Positions 50,186-62,160 of a stretch of DNA of 64,000 bases are shown piece by piece. The first letter of the stretch is position 1, and each line of letters begins with the position of its first letter. Source of the DNA: Plectrocnemia conspersa (lineage: Eukaryota; Arthropoda; Insecta; Trichoptera; Polycentropodidae); contig VTFK01000454.1 of the NCBI GenBank assembly GCA_009617715.1, positions 62,001 through 126,000 of the forward strand. Direction: 5' to 3'. The notes under the pieces are model-generated. The model was not told the DNA's origin and ran no database searches. It was given only the letters and a program-made list of their open reading frames with translations. Made by a program: the position numbers and the translations under genes.

Positions 50186-50375
50186 TGGCGGCACGCACAT
50201 TTAAAAACTGTTATAGATTAAATTGTTATCTATTAAGGCTGTCTGCGCATTTGACGCACGCTATTTTATTACAGCGCTACTTTGGTAAACGCTCTTATGA
50301 CGCAGCGCTTATAATGCAGCGCTCTTTTGACGCACGACCATTTGTCCGCGCTCATTTGTGACTAATGCTAATAAA
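50186..50375. repeat. Short degenerate tandem motif
   Basis: Within 50215-50350 a motif like GACGCAGCGCTCTTTTGACGC recurs about five times imperfectly (GCATTTGACGCACG, GCGCTACTTT, ACGCTCTTATGACGCA, GCGCTCTTTTGACGCA, GCGCTCATTTG). Function unknown. Confidence 0.45.
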
Positions 50376-50670
50376 TAAAAGTGTCGCGAGTGTCAAGTTC
50401 AGTCGCTGCGCTGCGAAACAATGCGTATAATATGTTAAACAATTCAGTTTAGTTAGAAAATAAATTAAATACCATACATTGTATATATTTTTAATGAAAT
50501 AGTACTAACTAGAACTTCAGTTACAATAACTGAAAGAACGAAATTGTATAATTCTATATTTAAATTTAATGCTGAAAAGCTAAAGTTAACATTAAAAGGC
50601 CGAAACAGACTACGAGATTATTCATATTTAAATGGTATTTATACAAAAATATATTACTCACTTCAATAAT
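50376..50670 (+). repeat. Interspersed repeat Z, copy 1
   Basis: About 280 bp align with 56316-56640: ATGCTAATAAATAAAAGTG, TCAGTCGCTGCGCTGCGAAA, then a section readable as TERTKLYNSIFKLNAEKLKL. In this copy the frame stops after SYLNGIYTKIYYSLQ. A decayed transposon ORF is likely; the family was not recognised. Confidence 0.65.
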
Positions 50671-51702
50671 TGAGTCGATATGAATGCATTACATTGGTTA
50701 AAGATAAATGTTCATACTTTGATTAAATATAAAGCAATATACAAGTTAAATATAAATGTTTATAAATAGAAAAATAAAAGATATACTAAACTAAAAAAAA
50801 TATTTTAAATAATTAATTGAAATTTAATTCGCTGCGTTATAAGATTTTTGCCTAAACAACATAATAAAATGTATTTACGAGAAGTCTAAAAACTGGTATT
50901 TGCTACATTTTTATATTTCTGAACAGGTATTCGCTTCAATCAATGTATTATTCAGAGTCACTCAAACATCACTGTCTGAGAAAAAAATCCATACAAAGAA
51001 ATACGTTAATATAAAAAATCTTGTTCTAAAAATTTATGTAAGAAGAGTTTTTACCGATAGTGTAATTCTAGTACTTCAACGAAAAATGTATGAAACGTAG
51101 TATTTTATAATTTATTATGTATTAGATATTACTTTGTATATTTGCTTCTGAAAATACATATATAATAATTAAAACGTAATACATATTGATCGCTAATTCT
51201 GAAACCCAATAACAAAATTTAAATGTACACTCAGACAAGAATTCAAAGGTCAGGGGATCGAATTATTTTATTGATTGGTTAAATAAATGTTGAACGAAAA
51301 TTTTTACCAGAAGAGAGCCACCTATATATAGTTCAATATTACTATAGTTTATTAATAAATATATAAAAAAAACTAGTTTGTCGATATATAGATGTCGTTT
51401 ATATTTTATTAGTAGGTAATAAAAATATTGTAATTTAATTTTTAATATGCGCAATGTATTAAATTATATTATAAGAAAAAACTACGATATGTGTATACAA
51501 TATTTATGCAAACTGGAATTGTTGCACAATAATAATAATTAATAATTAAATAATATAAAAAATTACCACCCTGATAACCGAGTCAGGACAGATGCAATTA
51601 TCTTAACTACGACATATAAAAATGAGCTGGTTTTATTTGCAAATATTCATTGATTTTTAGTGAATTGGATTTTCACTTTAAGTAATTATTCATGTCTTTG
51701 AA
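50671..51702. other. AT-rich DNA, no gene recognised
   Basis: No exon, RNA gene or mobile element termini recognised. Confidence 0.4.
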
Positions 51703-52815
51703 TTGACAATATATAAGGCAAAAATAGTATCAGGAATTGCCTTAAGAATTTTTTTTTTATCTAAATTGGGACCATTGTTGTTTGTTTTATATATAAATGA
51801 TATAGTTAATAACGTAAGAAAATGTAAAGTTCATCTATTTGCGGATGACACATTGATCTATTGCATGGGTGATAACATTGAAGAAGTTGTGAGTAATTTG
51901 AATGATGAATTAGGTGTGTTAGAGATATGGTTAAAGAATAATGTACTTAAATTAAATGAGAATAAAACTAAATGTATGTTTATTAATTATAAAAAATGTG
52001 TTAGATGATAGTACCAAAATAGTAATAAATAACTCTAATATAGAAATAGTGGATAATATAAAAAATATTTAGGAGTAATTGTTGATACAAAAATTAAACT
52101 TTTAAAGAACATTGTAATTACATATTAAAAAAAAAATTAGTAAAAAAATAGGTTTATTATCTAGATTAAGAAATATATTAAGTATAAATACAAAAAAATT
52201 AATTTTTATTAATAGTATAATATTGCCCCCATTTTAATTATTGTGCAACACTTTTAAATATGTTGAATAAATTAGATAAACAAATGTTGCAAAAATTACA
52301 AAATAGGGCAATGAGAGTAATCTTAAATAAAAATAGATTAACTAATTGTAAAAGTATGATTGATAGATTAGAATGGTTGAATGTTCAAGAAATATTGAGT
52401 ATGAATGTTTTAGTATTTATATATAAGTTAGAAAAATAATATGTTACCACACTATTTTAATAAGTATTTAATAAGAAATAAAGATGTACATAAATATAAT
52501 ACTAGAAATAGAGAAAATTTAAAAATAATTAAGTATAAGAAAACGAGTACGGCTAGGGGAATTATGTACGGAGGTTTTAATTTATATAATAGTCTTCCAA
52601 GAGAAACTGAAACAAAAAAAATATAACGGGTTTTATAAATGGAATAAAAAACACCTTCGTACATATAGAAATAAAATATTATAATATTAAGTCTTTATTA
52701 TTGTATATTTTTTTCTTTCTGTTATGTATTTTTTATATATTTTTTATATATGTTTACTAAATTTGTTAGATGTAAAGATTAGCTATTAAGCTAAATAAAT
52801 TAATAAAATAATAAT
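51703..52815 (+). pseudogene. 5'-truncated LINE with reverse transcriptase remnant
   Basis: 51703-52008 encodes GPLLFVLYINDIVNNVRKCK, then HLFADDTLIYCMGD (catalytic FADD) and WLKNNVLKLNENKTKCMFIN. Later frames continue NIKYLGVIVDTKI-like, LLSRLRNILSIN, and 52441-52626 NKDVHKYNTRNRENL..NLYNSLPRE, the conserved C-terminal block. At least three frame or stop lesions occur. The 3' end is an (AATAA)n tail near 52790-52830. The vocabulary resembles 48656-49682, so the two may be related families. Confidence 0.85.
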
Positions 52816-54380
52816 AAATAAATAATAAATATGTGCTGAAAAAATAAAAACATCGTTGAAGAATACAATATAACTGTAAACAAAACAAGGGCAAAGTTAG
52901 TTATAACATAAATTATTTCTGTATTTTTGTGTCCTTCAGTTCAGCACAAATGCGCGGTTTTTTTCAGTTTCCCATATTTCAACCGCGATAGCCTTAAAAA
53001 TACATTAACGCGTTTTCATTGCGTCACAGCGAATAATTTCGAATGCAAATCGTGACGAAGATATATTATCCCTCAGCGCACTAGGGGTTCTAGGGGTTGC
53101 GCTGGGGGCGAGCGTTATAGTCACATAATGCCCCTGTCAAAACAACCTTGTTTTTGCCTGTCAAATGAGGCCCGTTGAAACGTCAATTTCCGCGGCAGAA
53201 CGCTCTAAATGTCAACTCTCCGGCTAGGGAAAATTTATTCAAACACGACTCTGCGTGTCACCGTGAATTCGCAATATACTATTATACATCGACTTTGACT
53301 CGACTAGGCGGAGAATTTCTTATCGAATCACTTTAGGAATAATTGAATCTGAGTCACTGTTGTGATTGTGTCGTGCTGTAAATTCTATTATGTTGCACCT
53401 TTTTTTTATTTTGATGGCGTTTGACTAACGTTTAATAATTTAACGCGCAATAAGATCGGTTGCCTTAGTATCTTTAATATTTTTTTATCATTACTTGACA
53501 GGTTTCTTCAATGCGTAATGATGGATATATTACAATCAATATAATATATAGAGAAAAGAACAGTTATGCTGCACAGCTAAAATAGATTAGCACCATCTAA
53601 GTTGCCAATCATCCTGTTTTGGAAAGGACAGTCCTTTAATCAGCTCTCCTGTCCGTCTCCTGTCCTTTTTTGAGCTTAGAAAAAATGGCAAATGTAATTT
53701 ATGTCGAAAATAAAAATCTCTTGACATTTAGCGTTGTAACTTGAACAGTTGGCAGCACTGCTTAACAGTCACTTCGTCTTCCCTACAAGCATTTAATGTG
53801 CCTTGCTATATATAATATTCACTCTTTTTACTTGTGATTTTTTTATTAAATCATTATATACATACTTTTTGTGCTAATTAGATCTCATATAACTGATGTT
53901 ATATCCATCCGAATGGAAAAAAGATCAAGTGAATATTTTCGTACAACAAAAATTGGGAAAAAGATTATGTCTATGTAGCAATAAGATGGGATAACAATTC
54001 AGATTGTCATAAAAATAAAAGTTCCAGTTCTTAAATTAATTAATTTATCGTAAAATCAAATTATGAAATAAAATATATAATAGTTGCTTTGGAAATAGCT
54101 CATAAATACCACGCAGTTAAGAACAATCATTCTATTACTCACTTGATTGCAGTTTAAAATTAAATAAAAAAATTACAAAGATTTCAAAGTAGCTGTTAAA
54201 AATAACTTTGGTAGAAAAAAGTATAAAGCAATTATTACAAACGTTAGGAGTAGTTTTGAACAAATTGAAAATTCATGATTTTTGTCTTTAAATTGATATT
54301 TCAAATAAAAAAAAACATGAAAATATTCTCAGTGTGTGTTCAATATAGTTGACTTTTTTGAGAATGCAGATGGAATGTTG
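52816..54380. other. Intergenic DNA with a GC-richer section
   Basis: 53000-53330 is GC-richer and looks single-copy; 53630-53690 has repeated TCCTGTCC motifs. Nothing coding recognised. Confidence 0.35.
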
Positions 54381-54590
54381 CAATGTTTAAAAAATATGAA
54401 CAATTTGCGATTAGACTGAAGAAGATGTTTTTGTTTTAGTGCAGATGATGCAAATTTTAATTTTGGAATAAGGCAATCCATATATACTAACATCCTTGAA
54501 TTAAATAAAGGTGTTGTTGAAGCAAATTGAATTGCTTATATTTTACACAATACAGTAAAATGTGCTTTGGGAAACATATTCCAGCAACCA
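54381..54590 (+). pseudogene. hAT transposase fragment (catalytic domain region)
   Basis: After LKNMNNLRLD a frame reads CFSADDANFNFGIRQSIYTN, then LELNKGVVEAN, a stop, and IAYILHNTVKCALGNIF. This matches the CADNTxTNFGG .. VGxGCxAHIxHNxxK region of hAT transposases related to ZMYM/GTF2IRD2-type genes. Key residues have changed and the flanks are missing. An unidentified GC-rich segment (54590-54783) follows. Confidence 0.65.
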
Positions 54591-54783
54591 GCAGCCGCCC
54601 GTGCACAACATACTGTCATGGGCGCTCACATCTCGAAAAAGTCTCCTCTATACAAGCACCACCGTAGCAGAGAAGGAGCATCTTCCGCTATACTGTCGCT
54701 GCCTTTGCGGATCTCCCACGGACATCATCCCTGCGCCAGCATCTCCACCACTGCTCGGAGAAAAAATCTCGCCATTTATTGTA

Positions 54784-55640
54784 AAGTACGCTCGGGATAA
54801 GGATTCCGGTTTGTTATTGTGTGCCTGAACTGTGTGGCTCAAAACAATTTCGCTCAGAATATTTAATTTTTTTATTTTAAAAGAAAATATATGTTTATTT
54901 AACATACATACATTTGAGCTAAGTTGGAAATTTCAACGGACAATTAAAAATATATTATATAATCGAAGAAACCAGACATTAATGACATTAATTAAATATT
55001 TGCAAAATTCAAAATCTTTCACTAGTCAAAAAAATAATGAAGTCTTTAGCTATTCTTCAAAAAAGCAAAAGATATAAAATGGGAAAGAAATTATTCGCAG
55101 ATTGTTTAATGGCTCGACGACTCTATTAAATCATTAGAATCCATTGAATAAATTAAAAAATTATCATTGGCGCAACGATAAGAATAATAACTTTTTTAAG
55201 CCTTACAGAGAATAGTGTAAAAAAACCAACAACGTACGGATTAATGGAAAAATAATTAAAATATTTTAATCCACAGGTAAGAGAACGAATAACTTACAGT
55301 GTATATTGAAGCCTTGATATCAATTAACCCAGATATGCCCAAGAAATTTCATTTCTTAAAAAAAAACAATAAAAAAAGTTTGGCACGAGTTTAACCATGG
55401 GACAGTGGGCATATCTGGGTTAAACCAATATCAACACAATTTTTTTTTAAATAAATCACTAGAGAAGATCGAACTTCTGTGCCACACTGCACTTTAATGA
55501 CGAATACCAGCGTTGACGAATCAGCGACTGTCCTTAAAAGAGAAACCGAGACAACGAAATACACGCTACATCGCTTCTCCCTCTCATATACACGTACACG
55601 CACACAATAACAAACCGGCATCCTTATCCCGAGCGTACTC
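54784..55640. mobile_element. TA-flanked MITE, copy 1
   Basis: Ends AAGTACGCTCGGGATAAGG and the inverse CTTATCCCGAGCGTACTC extend to inverted repeats of about 43 bp (CCGGTTTGTTATTGTGTGC next). TA flanks both sides (54782-54783, 55641-55642), so Tc1/mariner-type insertion is likely. No transposase. A piggyBac-like miniature element lies inside at 55328-55419. Copy 2 is 58059-58926. Confidence 0.87.
55328..55419. mobile_element. 92-bp piggyBac-like MITE nested in copy 1
   Basis: TTAA-CCCAGATATGCCCA at the left and TGGGCATATCTGGG-TTAA at the right: perfect 14-bp inverted repeats starting CCC and flanked by TTAA, the piggyBac target. The core is A-rich and holds no gene. Confidence 0.82.
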
Positions 55641-56315
55641 TACTAGGGTATTCAACACCTTAAATACACAAAAAGTTAGTGACCATAGAAAGACGCGGAT
55701 GAAATCCGTATTATTGGTGTACTAGCGTTTAATGACAGTGATTCTGGATATATTTGTGAAAAATAATATCAAAAAACTTGGTCTAATGTTTTCGATAAAC
55801 AATTAATCACTTTTTTTATAGATCAGGGTGACTTTCGTACATCTCATCAATCGAATATACTAAAGTGCATGAAAAAGATCGTAACACTAAATATAAAAAC
55901 TATTGTAAATATAATATTTAAATCAGACTAAAGTACTATTATTCTGATTTACATATAGCTAATAATATTCTAACACATTTGTATGAATAAATATGAAAAT
56001 GCACTCTCCTTGATTGTTTATTTAATTATTTTTGACTATATCTGTTATAAGAAATGCTTCATACTACAAGAGATAAAATGCAGATTTTCTAAGTAATCGT
56101 TACAATGATTCCTATTTATCCAAATTTATTTTGAGCTATGCCACAAACGAGATGAAAAATCACATTTCATCAACACGCGGCGCTGTGAATGCAATGAGTT
56201 ATGTGTTTATTTTAACGCGTCGACCACTTTTGTAAGTGTGATTTACGGTACCCCTTTTTAATGTAACGTATGTGAACACGTACATATCGGTTTTTGCCCT
56301 TAGGCTGACGCGAGA
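55641..56315. other. AT-rich DNA, no gene recognised
   Basis: Nothing identified apart from moderate GC around 56190-56310. Confidence 0.4.
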
Positions 56316-56640
56316 AAAATGCTAATAAATAAAAGTGTCGCGAGTGTCAAGTTCAGTCGCTGCGCTGCGAAACAATGCGTATAATATGTTAAACAATGTG
56401 ACCGAGTTTAGTTAGAAAATAAATTAAATACCATACATTATATATATTTTTAATGAAATAGTTCAAGTACTAACTACAACTTCAGTTACATTAACTGAAA
56501 GAACGAAATTGTATAATTCCATATTTAAATTAAATGCTGAAAAGCTGAAGTTAACATTTAAAGGCCGAAACAGACTACGAGATTATTCATATTTAAATGA
56601 TATTTATACAAAAATATATGTTTCAGCAAATGTTAATATA
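56316..56640 (+). repeat. Interspersed repeat Z, copy 2, with short open frame
   Basis: Second copy of the repeat at 50376-50670. Here a 60-codon frame from 56509 stays open (YNSIFKLNAEKLKLTFKGRN, RLRDYSYLNDIYTKIYVSAN) to 56691. Conservation of the same peptide in both copies suggests it was once coding. Family not recognised. Confidence 0.6.
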
Positions 56641-57114
56641 ATGGAAATGGCGTATAAGTTTAATATCAGACTAACATTTAAAATTTGTTGAACTAATTTC
56701 AATTAGTGGATGAATGAGAAGAGTCTATCGTAATTGCTTTAGCTTTTGCTGATGTATACATATTTATTTATGTTTTTAATTCACTTGTGGCTGATTCTAA
56801 ATTGTTTATCACGGTTATAAGGATCAATATCATTTTTTGGTATAAATTTGATAACCCATAAATTTTGCTAATATAATATAAGGAAGATTTTGCTATAGTT
56901 GTTAAGTTTACGCGTTCACCTGTCGTATATTATATTTTTAACGCGAATATCGTAGGAAATTTTATTTATTAAAAAAATATTTTATGTCACTAATTTTATT
57001 GGTTATTTTCGTTATTTTTTCAAATCAAATATATTCAGTAATTGACGAAGATAGTTCAAGTATGTTTACTAATGGGAACCTAAGAAATTCTGCTTGTTCA
57101 ATTATGGAAGTGAA

Positions 57115-57215
57115 ATAAGTATTATTATCGTCGATTGTTCAAGTGGCTTGCGCAGAATATATTTACTGTTTAATATGTAAGCGATTATCGACATTGATTC
57201 TAAACGTTATCTAAA
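57115..57215. repeat. Interspersed repeat Y, copy 2
   Basis: Aligns with 21718-21815 (ATCGTCGATTGTT, TTTACTGTTTAATATGTAAG, GATTATCGACATTGATTCT). Identity unknown. Confidence 0.5.
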
Positions 57216-58058
57216 TGGTGATAGGGGTGGCAATATTTTTTTTTATATTAATATGGTTTGATGACAGAGCTTGGATAAAATAAATTACTGTGATTTTATC
57301 TGTTCAAAAATATCTAAATAACATTCTATCATATCGATTTTCACCAGAACTGAGGTGTCATTAAAATTTCTGGTTCAAAAATAGAGCTACCAAGTCTAAA
57401 CACGGCATCAAAATCGCTTCGATGCAGGGTAAACAAAATGTTATTTTGCATAAGAAATTGTCAGCAGGATTTAATTTAATGGGTTCATCAATTGAATTAC
57501 TCTTTTATTAAAAATTAGAGAAATTAACTCATGCTTTTTGTTAAATATTTTAACTGTTATTGCTGCAGTCCCTCCATTAAAAATTCTTACAGGCTGCCAC
57601 TATTTTTTTGTTAAAATAAGACATTACATTATAAAACCTTTTAACAGCTAAAGTCACAAGGTGCACGCTTCAGAAAATATTAAAATATCCGTTACTTCGA
57701 AAAATATAAAGCGTGCATTTGGCTCTACCCTCAAAACGGCCGTTCCTAATCTGTTTATCGGCCAACGAAAATTTGTTTTAAAAAATTCGCCACTCCTTTG
57801 TAATTAGTTGTCCTACTGAAACGGGGTGGACAACAAAATCTCTTTCAGAAGGGCAATGAATGTAAATACGGAAACGCGGGCTTTCTATTGGCATTAACAC
57901 TTGAATTTCCACTCCAAGTTCAGGGCATAAGATTGGACTTCAATTAAGAGGAGACCGACACAACTTTAGACCAGCGAAGATAGCAGAAGTCCGGAATTTA
58001 ATCCACTGCGGAGGTGCCTGGAGATTACAAACGCACCCACATTTTTAATCATTACATA
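57216..58058. other. Intergenic DNA, GC-richer at 57650-58050
   Basis: No exon could be supported. The GC-richer part resembles the other single-copy islands of the window and may be conserved noncoding sequence. Confidence 0.35.
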
Positions 58059-58926
58059 GAATACGCTCGGGATAAGGATTCCGGTTTGTTATTGTGTGCG
58101 TGAACTGTGTGGCTCAAAACAATTACGCTCAGAATATTTAATTTTTTTATTTTAAAAGAAAATATATGTTTATTTAACATACATAAATCTGAGCTAAGTT
58201 GAAAATTTCAACGGAAAATTAAAAATATATTATATAATCGAAGAAACCAGACATTGATGTCATTAATTAAATATTTGCAAAATTCAAAATCTTTCACTAG
58301 TCAAAAAAATAATAAATCTTTAGCTATTCTTCAAAAGCGAAAAGATATAAAATGGGGAAAGAAATTATTCGCAGATTGTTTAATGGCTCGACGACTCTAT
58401 TAAATCATTAGAGTCCATTTAATAAATTAAAAAATTATCGTTGGCGCAACGATACGAATAATAACTTTTTTAAGCTTACAGAGAATAGTGTAAAAAACCA
58501 ACAACGTACGGATTATTGGAAAAATAATTAAAATATTTTAATCCACGGGTAAGAGAACATATAACTTACAGTGTATATTTGAAGCCTTGATATCAATTAA
58601 CCCAGATATGCCCAAAAAATTTTGTTCTCTTAAAATTTCATTTATAAATAAAAAACAGTGGCACGAGCTTAGTGACATACCCATGGGACAGTGGGCATAT
58701 CTGGGTTAAACCAAAATCAACACAAAATTATTTAAAATAAATCACTAGAGAAGATCGAATTTCTGTGCCACACTGCACTTTAATGACGAATACCAGCGTT
58801 GACGAATCAGCGAAGGTCCTTAAAAGAGAAAGCGAGACAACGAAGTACACGCTACATCGCTTCTCCCTCTCATATACATGTACACGCACACAATAACAAA
58901 CCGGCAGCCTTATCCCGAGCGTACTC
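58059..58926. mobile_element. TA-flanked MITE, copy 2
   Basis: 868 bp, nearly collinear with 54784-55640. Ends GAATACGCTCGGGATAAGG and inverse CTTATCCCGAGCGTACTC, with TA at 58057-58058 and 58927-58928. Internal landmarks CATCGCTTCTCCCTCTCATA and GACGAATACCAGCGTTGACG are shared. It also contains the piggyBac-like insert (58601-58705). Confidence 0.87.
58601..58705. mobile_element. 105-bp piggyBac-like MITE nested in copy 2
   Basis: Same CCCAGATATGCCCA / TGGGCATATCTGGG ends and TTAA flanks (58597-58600, 58706-58709) as 55328-55419, at the same internal site. The interior is 13 bp longer. Confidence 0.82.
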
Positions 58927-61136
58927 TACAATATCAAACAAAATAAAGCTTCTGATTTTATTTTTTTAAATTTTATACATTTAATAATCAACAGGGTTTT
59001 AAAATTTAATTTGGAGTATATTAACGCGTCAGAATAAAATATATGAGAAGTAAATTAATAATTGTACCACATAAGATCAGCCGCACATACTAGGTTAAGA
59101 AAATTCAATTCCCTTTCTTCCTTCGCAAGTCTTGCAAAGCTCCGTCGAACATATGTTCAGAGCATATTGCCACGTGTATAGGTTGGTTGTTCACTTAGTC
59201 GCATATGGACAAAGTGTTCCGAAGAACGGAGCAAATTCTCAATATAAATCAGAGTTAACGACTTTGTTTTGAAAGCGCGAAGCGCGGCCACTTTTGCTCC
59301 TGTTCGCCGCTGACCTACCTCCTTCCCTTAAAGAAGGGGTTCTTAATCTTTTTTTACTTGTGATATTCTACTAAAGTATAATCGAATGATATCTCTGTAC
59401 GACATCAGAATTCCAGGCAGTTTAATTTTATTATTTAGATATCGTCTTTGATTCTAGGCATCAATTTAAAATTTTGTTTATTTATAAAAAATATAAAATT
59501 AAATATTTATAAAGAAACTTGCTTGTTCAGTTATAGCTGTTAATGTATTTTTCATAAATTTAAGCAAAATAGGTAGTGAAAACTTTCCGGTCGGCCTTAT
59601 TAAGGCGAGCTTTTTAACGATTTTCACTCCGTGACCCGAGAGTCAAGGCGCAAAAGCGTCGATTAAAATGTCGTTTGCACGAAGGAGGCTGTGCGAAATT
59701 TGAGTGTGTATATACTGTGACGGTGCTTCAATGTCTAAATAATGCGCTTTGCATGCCCTTTTCCCGCAACTAAGTGAAATGCAATGTAGGGTGTCTGGAA
59801 AATGTTTTCCATTAGCACCAGAGGACTGCCAGTAGTGGCACATCCATTGTCGTTCGTGTGCAATTAATGTAGTGGAAACACAAAATAAAGTGAATTTTTC
59901 TCAGATTTTTGATGTTGAAAGGGTTTTTTTTTAAAAAAAAGGTGCCGGAAGTCACTTTTTATCAAGCATTTTACTAAAGAAAATTATATTCAAATATCAT
60001 TTAAATAAATTTAAAACAGATTTTCCTATGCCACGAAGGGCATAAAAAATATATGAAATTCTATATATTTCTATTTTTGAAAAATAACTAAATAAGTCAT
60101 ATTTTTTGACTTCTGAAAGATTCTGGATTTTACAAATATTTAGTTCATGACATCAAAGTCTGGTTTCTTCAGTTATATAATTTCTTTTAAATTGCCCAAT
60201 TGATATTTTCCAATTGTTTTAACAGAAAATGTAAGGCCCCTTTTTTAATCAATAATAATCATGACAAAAAAAAAAAAAAACCTTTTGAATTATCGGAAAA
60301 ATGCACCTAAATTGTTTTGCATTCTGCCGATTCCCATGCGTAATTTCTTTTTATCGGAGCGGATTATTAGATCAGCAAAGCAAAAATAAATCTGCCGGCC
60401 GGTTAAATTAATAGAAAATCGCAAAAAAATGTAGGTTTTTTTAATTTAATAAAAATTCCGAGAAATGCATTTTTTAAAACATTTGCCACGCACACCTTTG
60501 GAAAGATTTCGTATCTGAGTTTCTTCCTTAAGCAAAAATAAGTGTTTTGGTAATGGCGAAAAAACAATTTTTCGTCATTCTCAGACCACTTTTAAAACCT
60601 TCCAAAAAATGCATATTAGGCATAAAACCACCTTTATATATGAAGACTTATAAAAAGGCAGTGGTTTTAAACCTTTTAAAAATATTCCTACAAATTTAAT
60701 TGTATAAAATAAAAAATGCTTTATAAAATTTATCGAGAAATGAGAATTCTCGATTTGACATTTTTATTGAGAAATAATTCTTGATAAAAAAACAATAGTG
60801 ATGAGTGTGAGATTTGGGGAGGACAAGTGGGAGCATTTGAATTTGACTAGAAAATTGCATGTTATTTGATACAATACTCTGAATCTTACTAAAATATAAA
60901 TATTAATAATAAAAAAACACTGAATATGGTTGTTATTTTTAATTTTTAGATTGCCCCCCCCCTTTGAAAAAAAAAGCGGAAAGGACGTTTAACAAAATAT
61001 TAAAAAATATTATACAGAAAATAATTTTTAAAATATGTAATTTTCACCGGATAATATATATATATATTTATTTATATTAGTTTTGCCAGTGAAAATATAT
61101 TTTATCTGGGAAGTTATATTTTCACTAACGAAGTCC
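58927..61136. other. Intergenic DNA, no gene recognised
   Basis: 59100-59340 and 59580-59880 are GC-richer and appear single-copy. A 66-codon minus-strand frame at 59643-59843 has no recognisable features. 60240-61130 is A/T-rich with homopolymers. Near 61040-61160 the motif TATTTTCAC recurs in both orientations. Confidence 0.35.
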
Positions 61137-62056
61137 AAATATATTTTCACCAGTATATATATTATTTAACTGATTTATAATGTATATCAAACTCAATTTG
61201 ATAGCCGCGAAACGTCTATTTGCTGCTCAAACCCAAACCTAATCTTATGTTCTAAAACTAATTATATTTTTAAAACTGTTATTAAGTCAAGTCTAAAATA
61301 CAAGCTAAGTTAACTCATCTCTCAGGAGAAAAGAAGAGAATAAGTACAGACTTATCGTATCTCGCATATTGCCCCATAGTTTGTCTGCATTTAGGTATTA
61401 CACTATGTTTTAAAAATATGATAACTATTCTTACTCATATTACTATGGATTTGTGATATGGAAGGATTAATCTAAGTATATTTAAACCGAATTTTGGTCA
61501 ATAGGAGGGCGCAAAAAACAATTATCATTTCTCAGAAGGCAAAAATTCACGTCAAAAGCAATAAAATCGTGTCGCAGTGGGAACGCTCGGTAACATAAAT
61601 ATATTTTCACCAGTATATATATTATTTAACTGATTTATAATGTATATCAAACTCAATTTGATAGCCGCGAAACGTCTATTTGCTGCTCAAACCCAAACCT
61701 AATCTTATGTTCTAAAACTAATTATATTTTTAGAACTGTTATTAAGTCAAGTCTAAAATACAAGCTAAGTTAACTCATCTCTCAGGAGAAAAGAAGAGAA
61801 TAAGTACAGACTTATCGTATCTCGCATATTGCCCCATAGTTTATCTGCATTTAGGAATTACACTATGTTTGAAAAGTATGATAGCTATTCTTACCCATAT
61901 TACTATGGATTTGTGATATAGGAGGATTAATCTAACTATATTCAAACCGAATTTTGGTCAATAGGAGGGCGCAAAAAACAATTATCACTTCTCAGAAGGC
62001 AAAAATTCACGTCAAAAGCAATAAAATCGTGTCGAAGCCGTCGCAGTGGGAACGCT
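61137..62056. repeat. Recent 460-bp tandem duplication of the fold-back element's left part
   Basis: Unit 1 (61137-61596) and unit 2 (61597-62056) are direct repeats offset by exactly 460 bp and differ at only a handful of positions. Both begin AAATATATTTTCACCAGTAT and carry the 280-bp left flank and left arm of the hairpin element (compare 45245-45640). Unit 1 stops at the hairpin centre (CGCTCGGTAAC); unit 2 continues into the right arm. Confidence 0.9.
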
Positions 62057-62160
62057 CGGTAACGAGCGTTCCCACTGCGACGGCGATGGCACGATTTTAT
62101 TGCTTTTGACGTGGATTTTTGACTTCTGAGAAGGGATTTCTATTGGGCAAAATTTGGTTT
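61944..62160. repeat. Palindromic hairpin of the fold-back MITE, copy 2
   Basis: Arms from AAACCGAATTTTGG to CAAAATTTGGTTT, centre GCTCGGTAACGAGC near 62060. The right arm lacks about 20 bp present in 45526-45758. No genes inside. Confidence 0.85.

Noticed and set aside
54562..54905. Three overlapping frames in the GC-rich segment before the MITE
   Set aside because: The start overlaps a hAT transposase remnant in another frame and the end runs into the MITE terminal repeat; no recognised domain or consistent frame.
59643..59843. 66-codon minus-strand frame
   Set aside because: No signal peptide, domain, splice sites or duplicate copy; length expected by chance in a GC-richer stretch.
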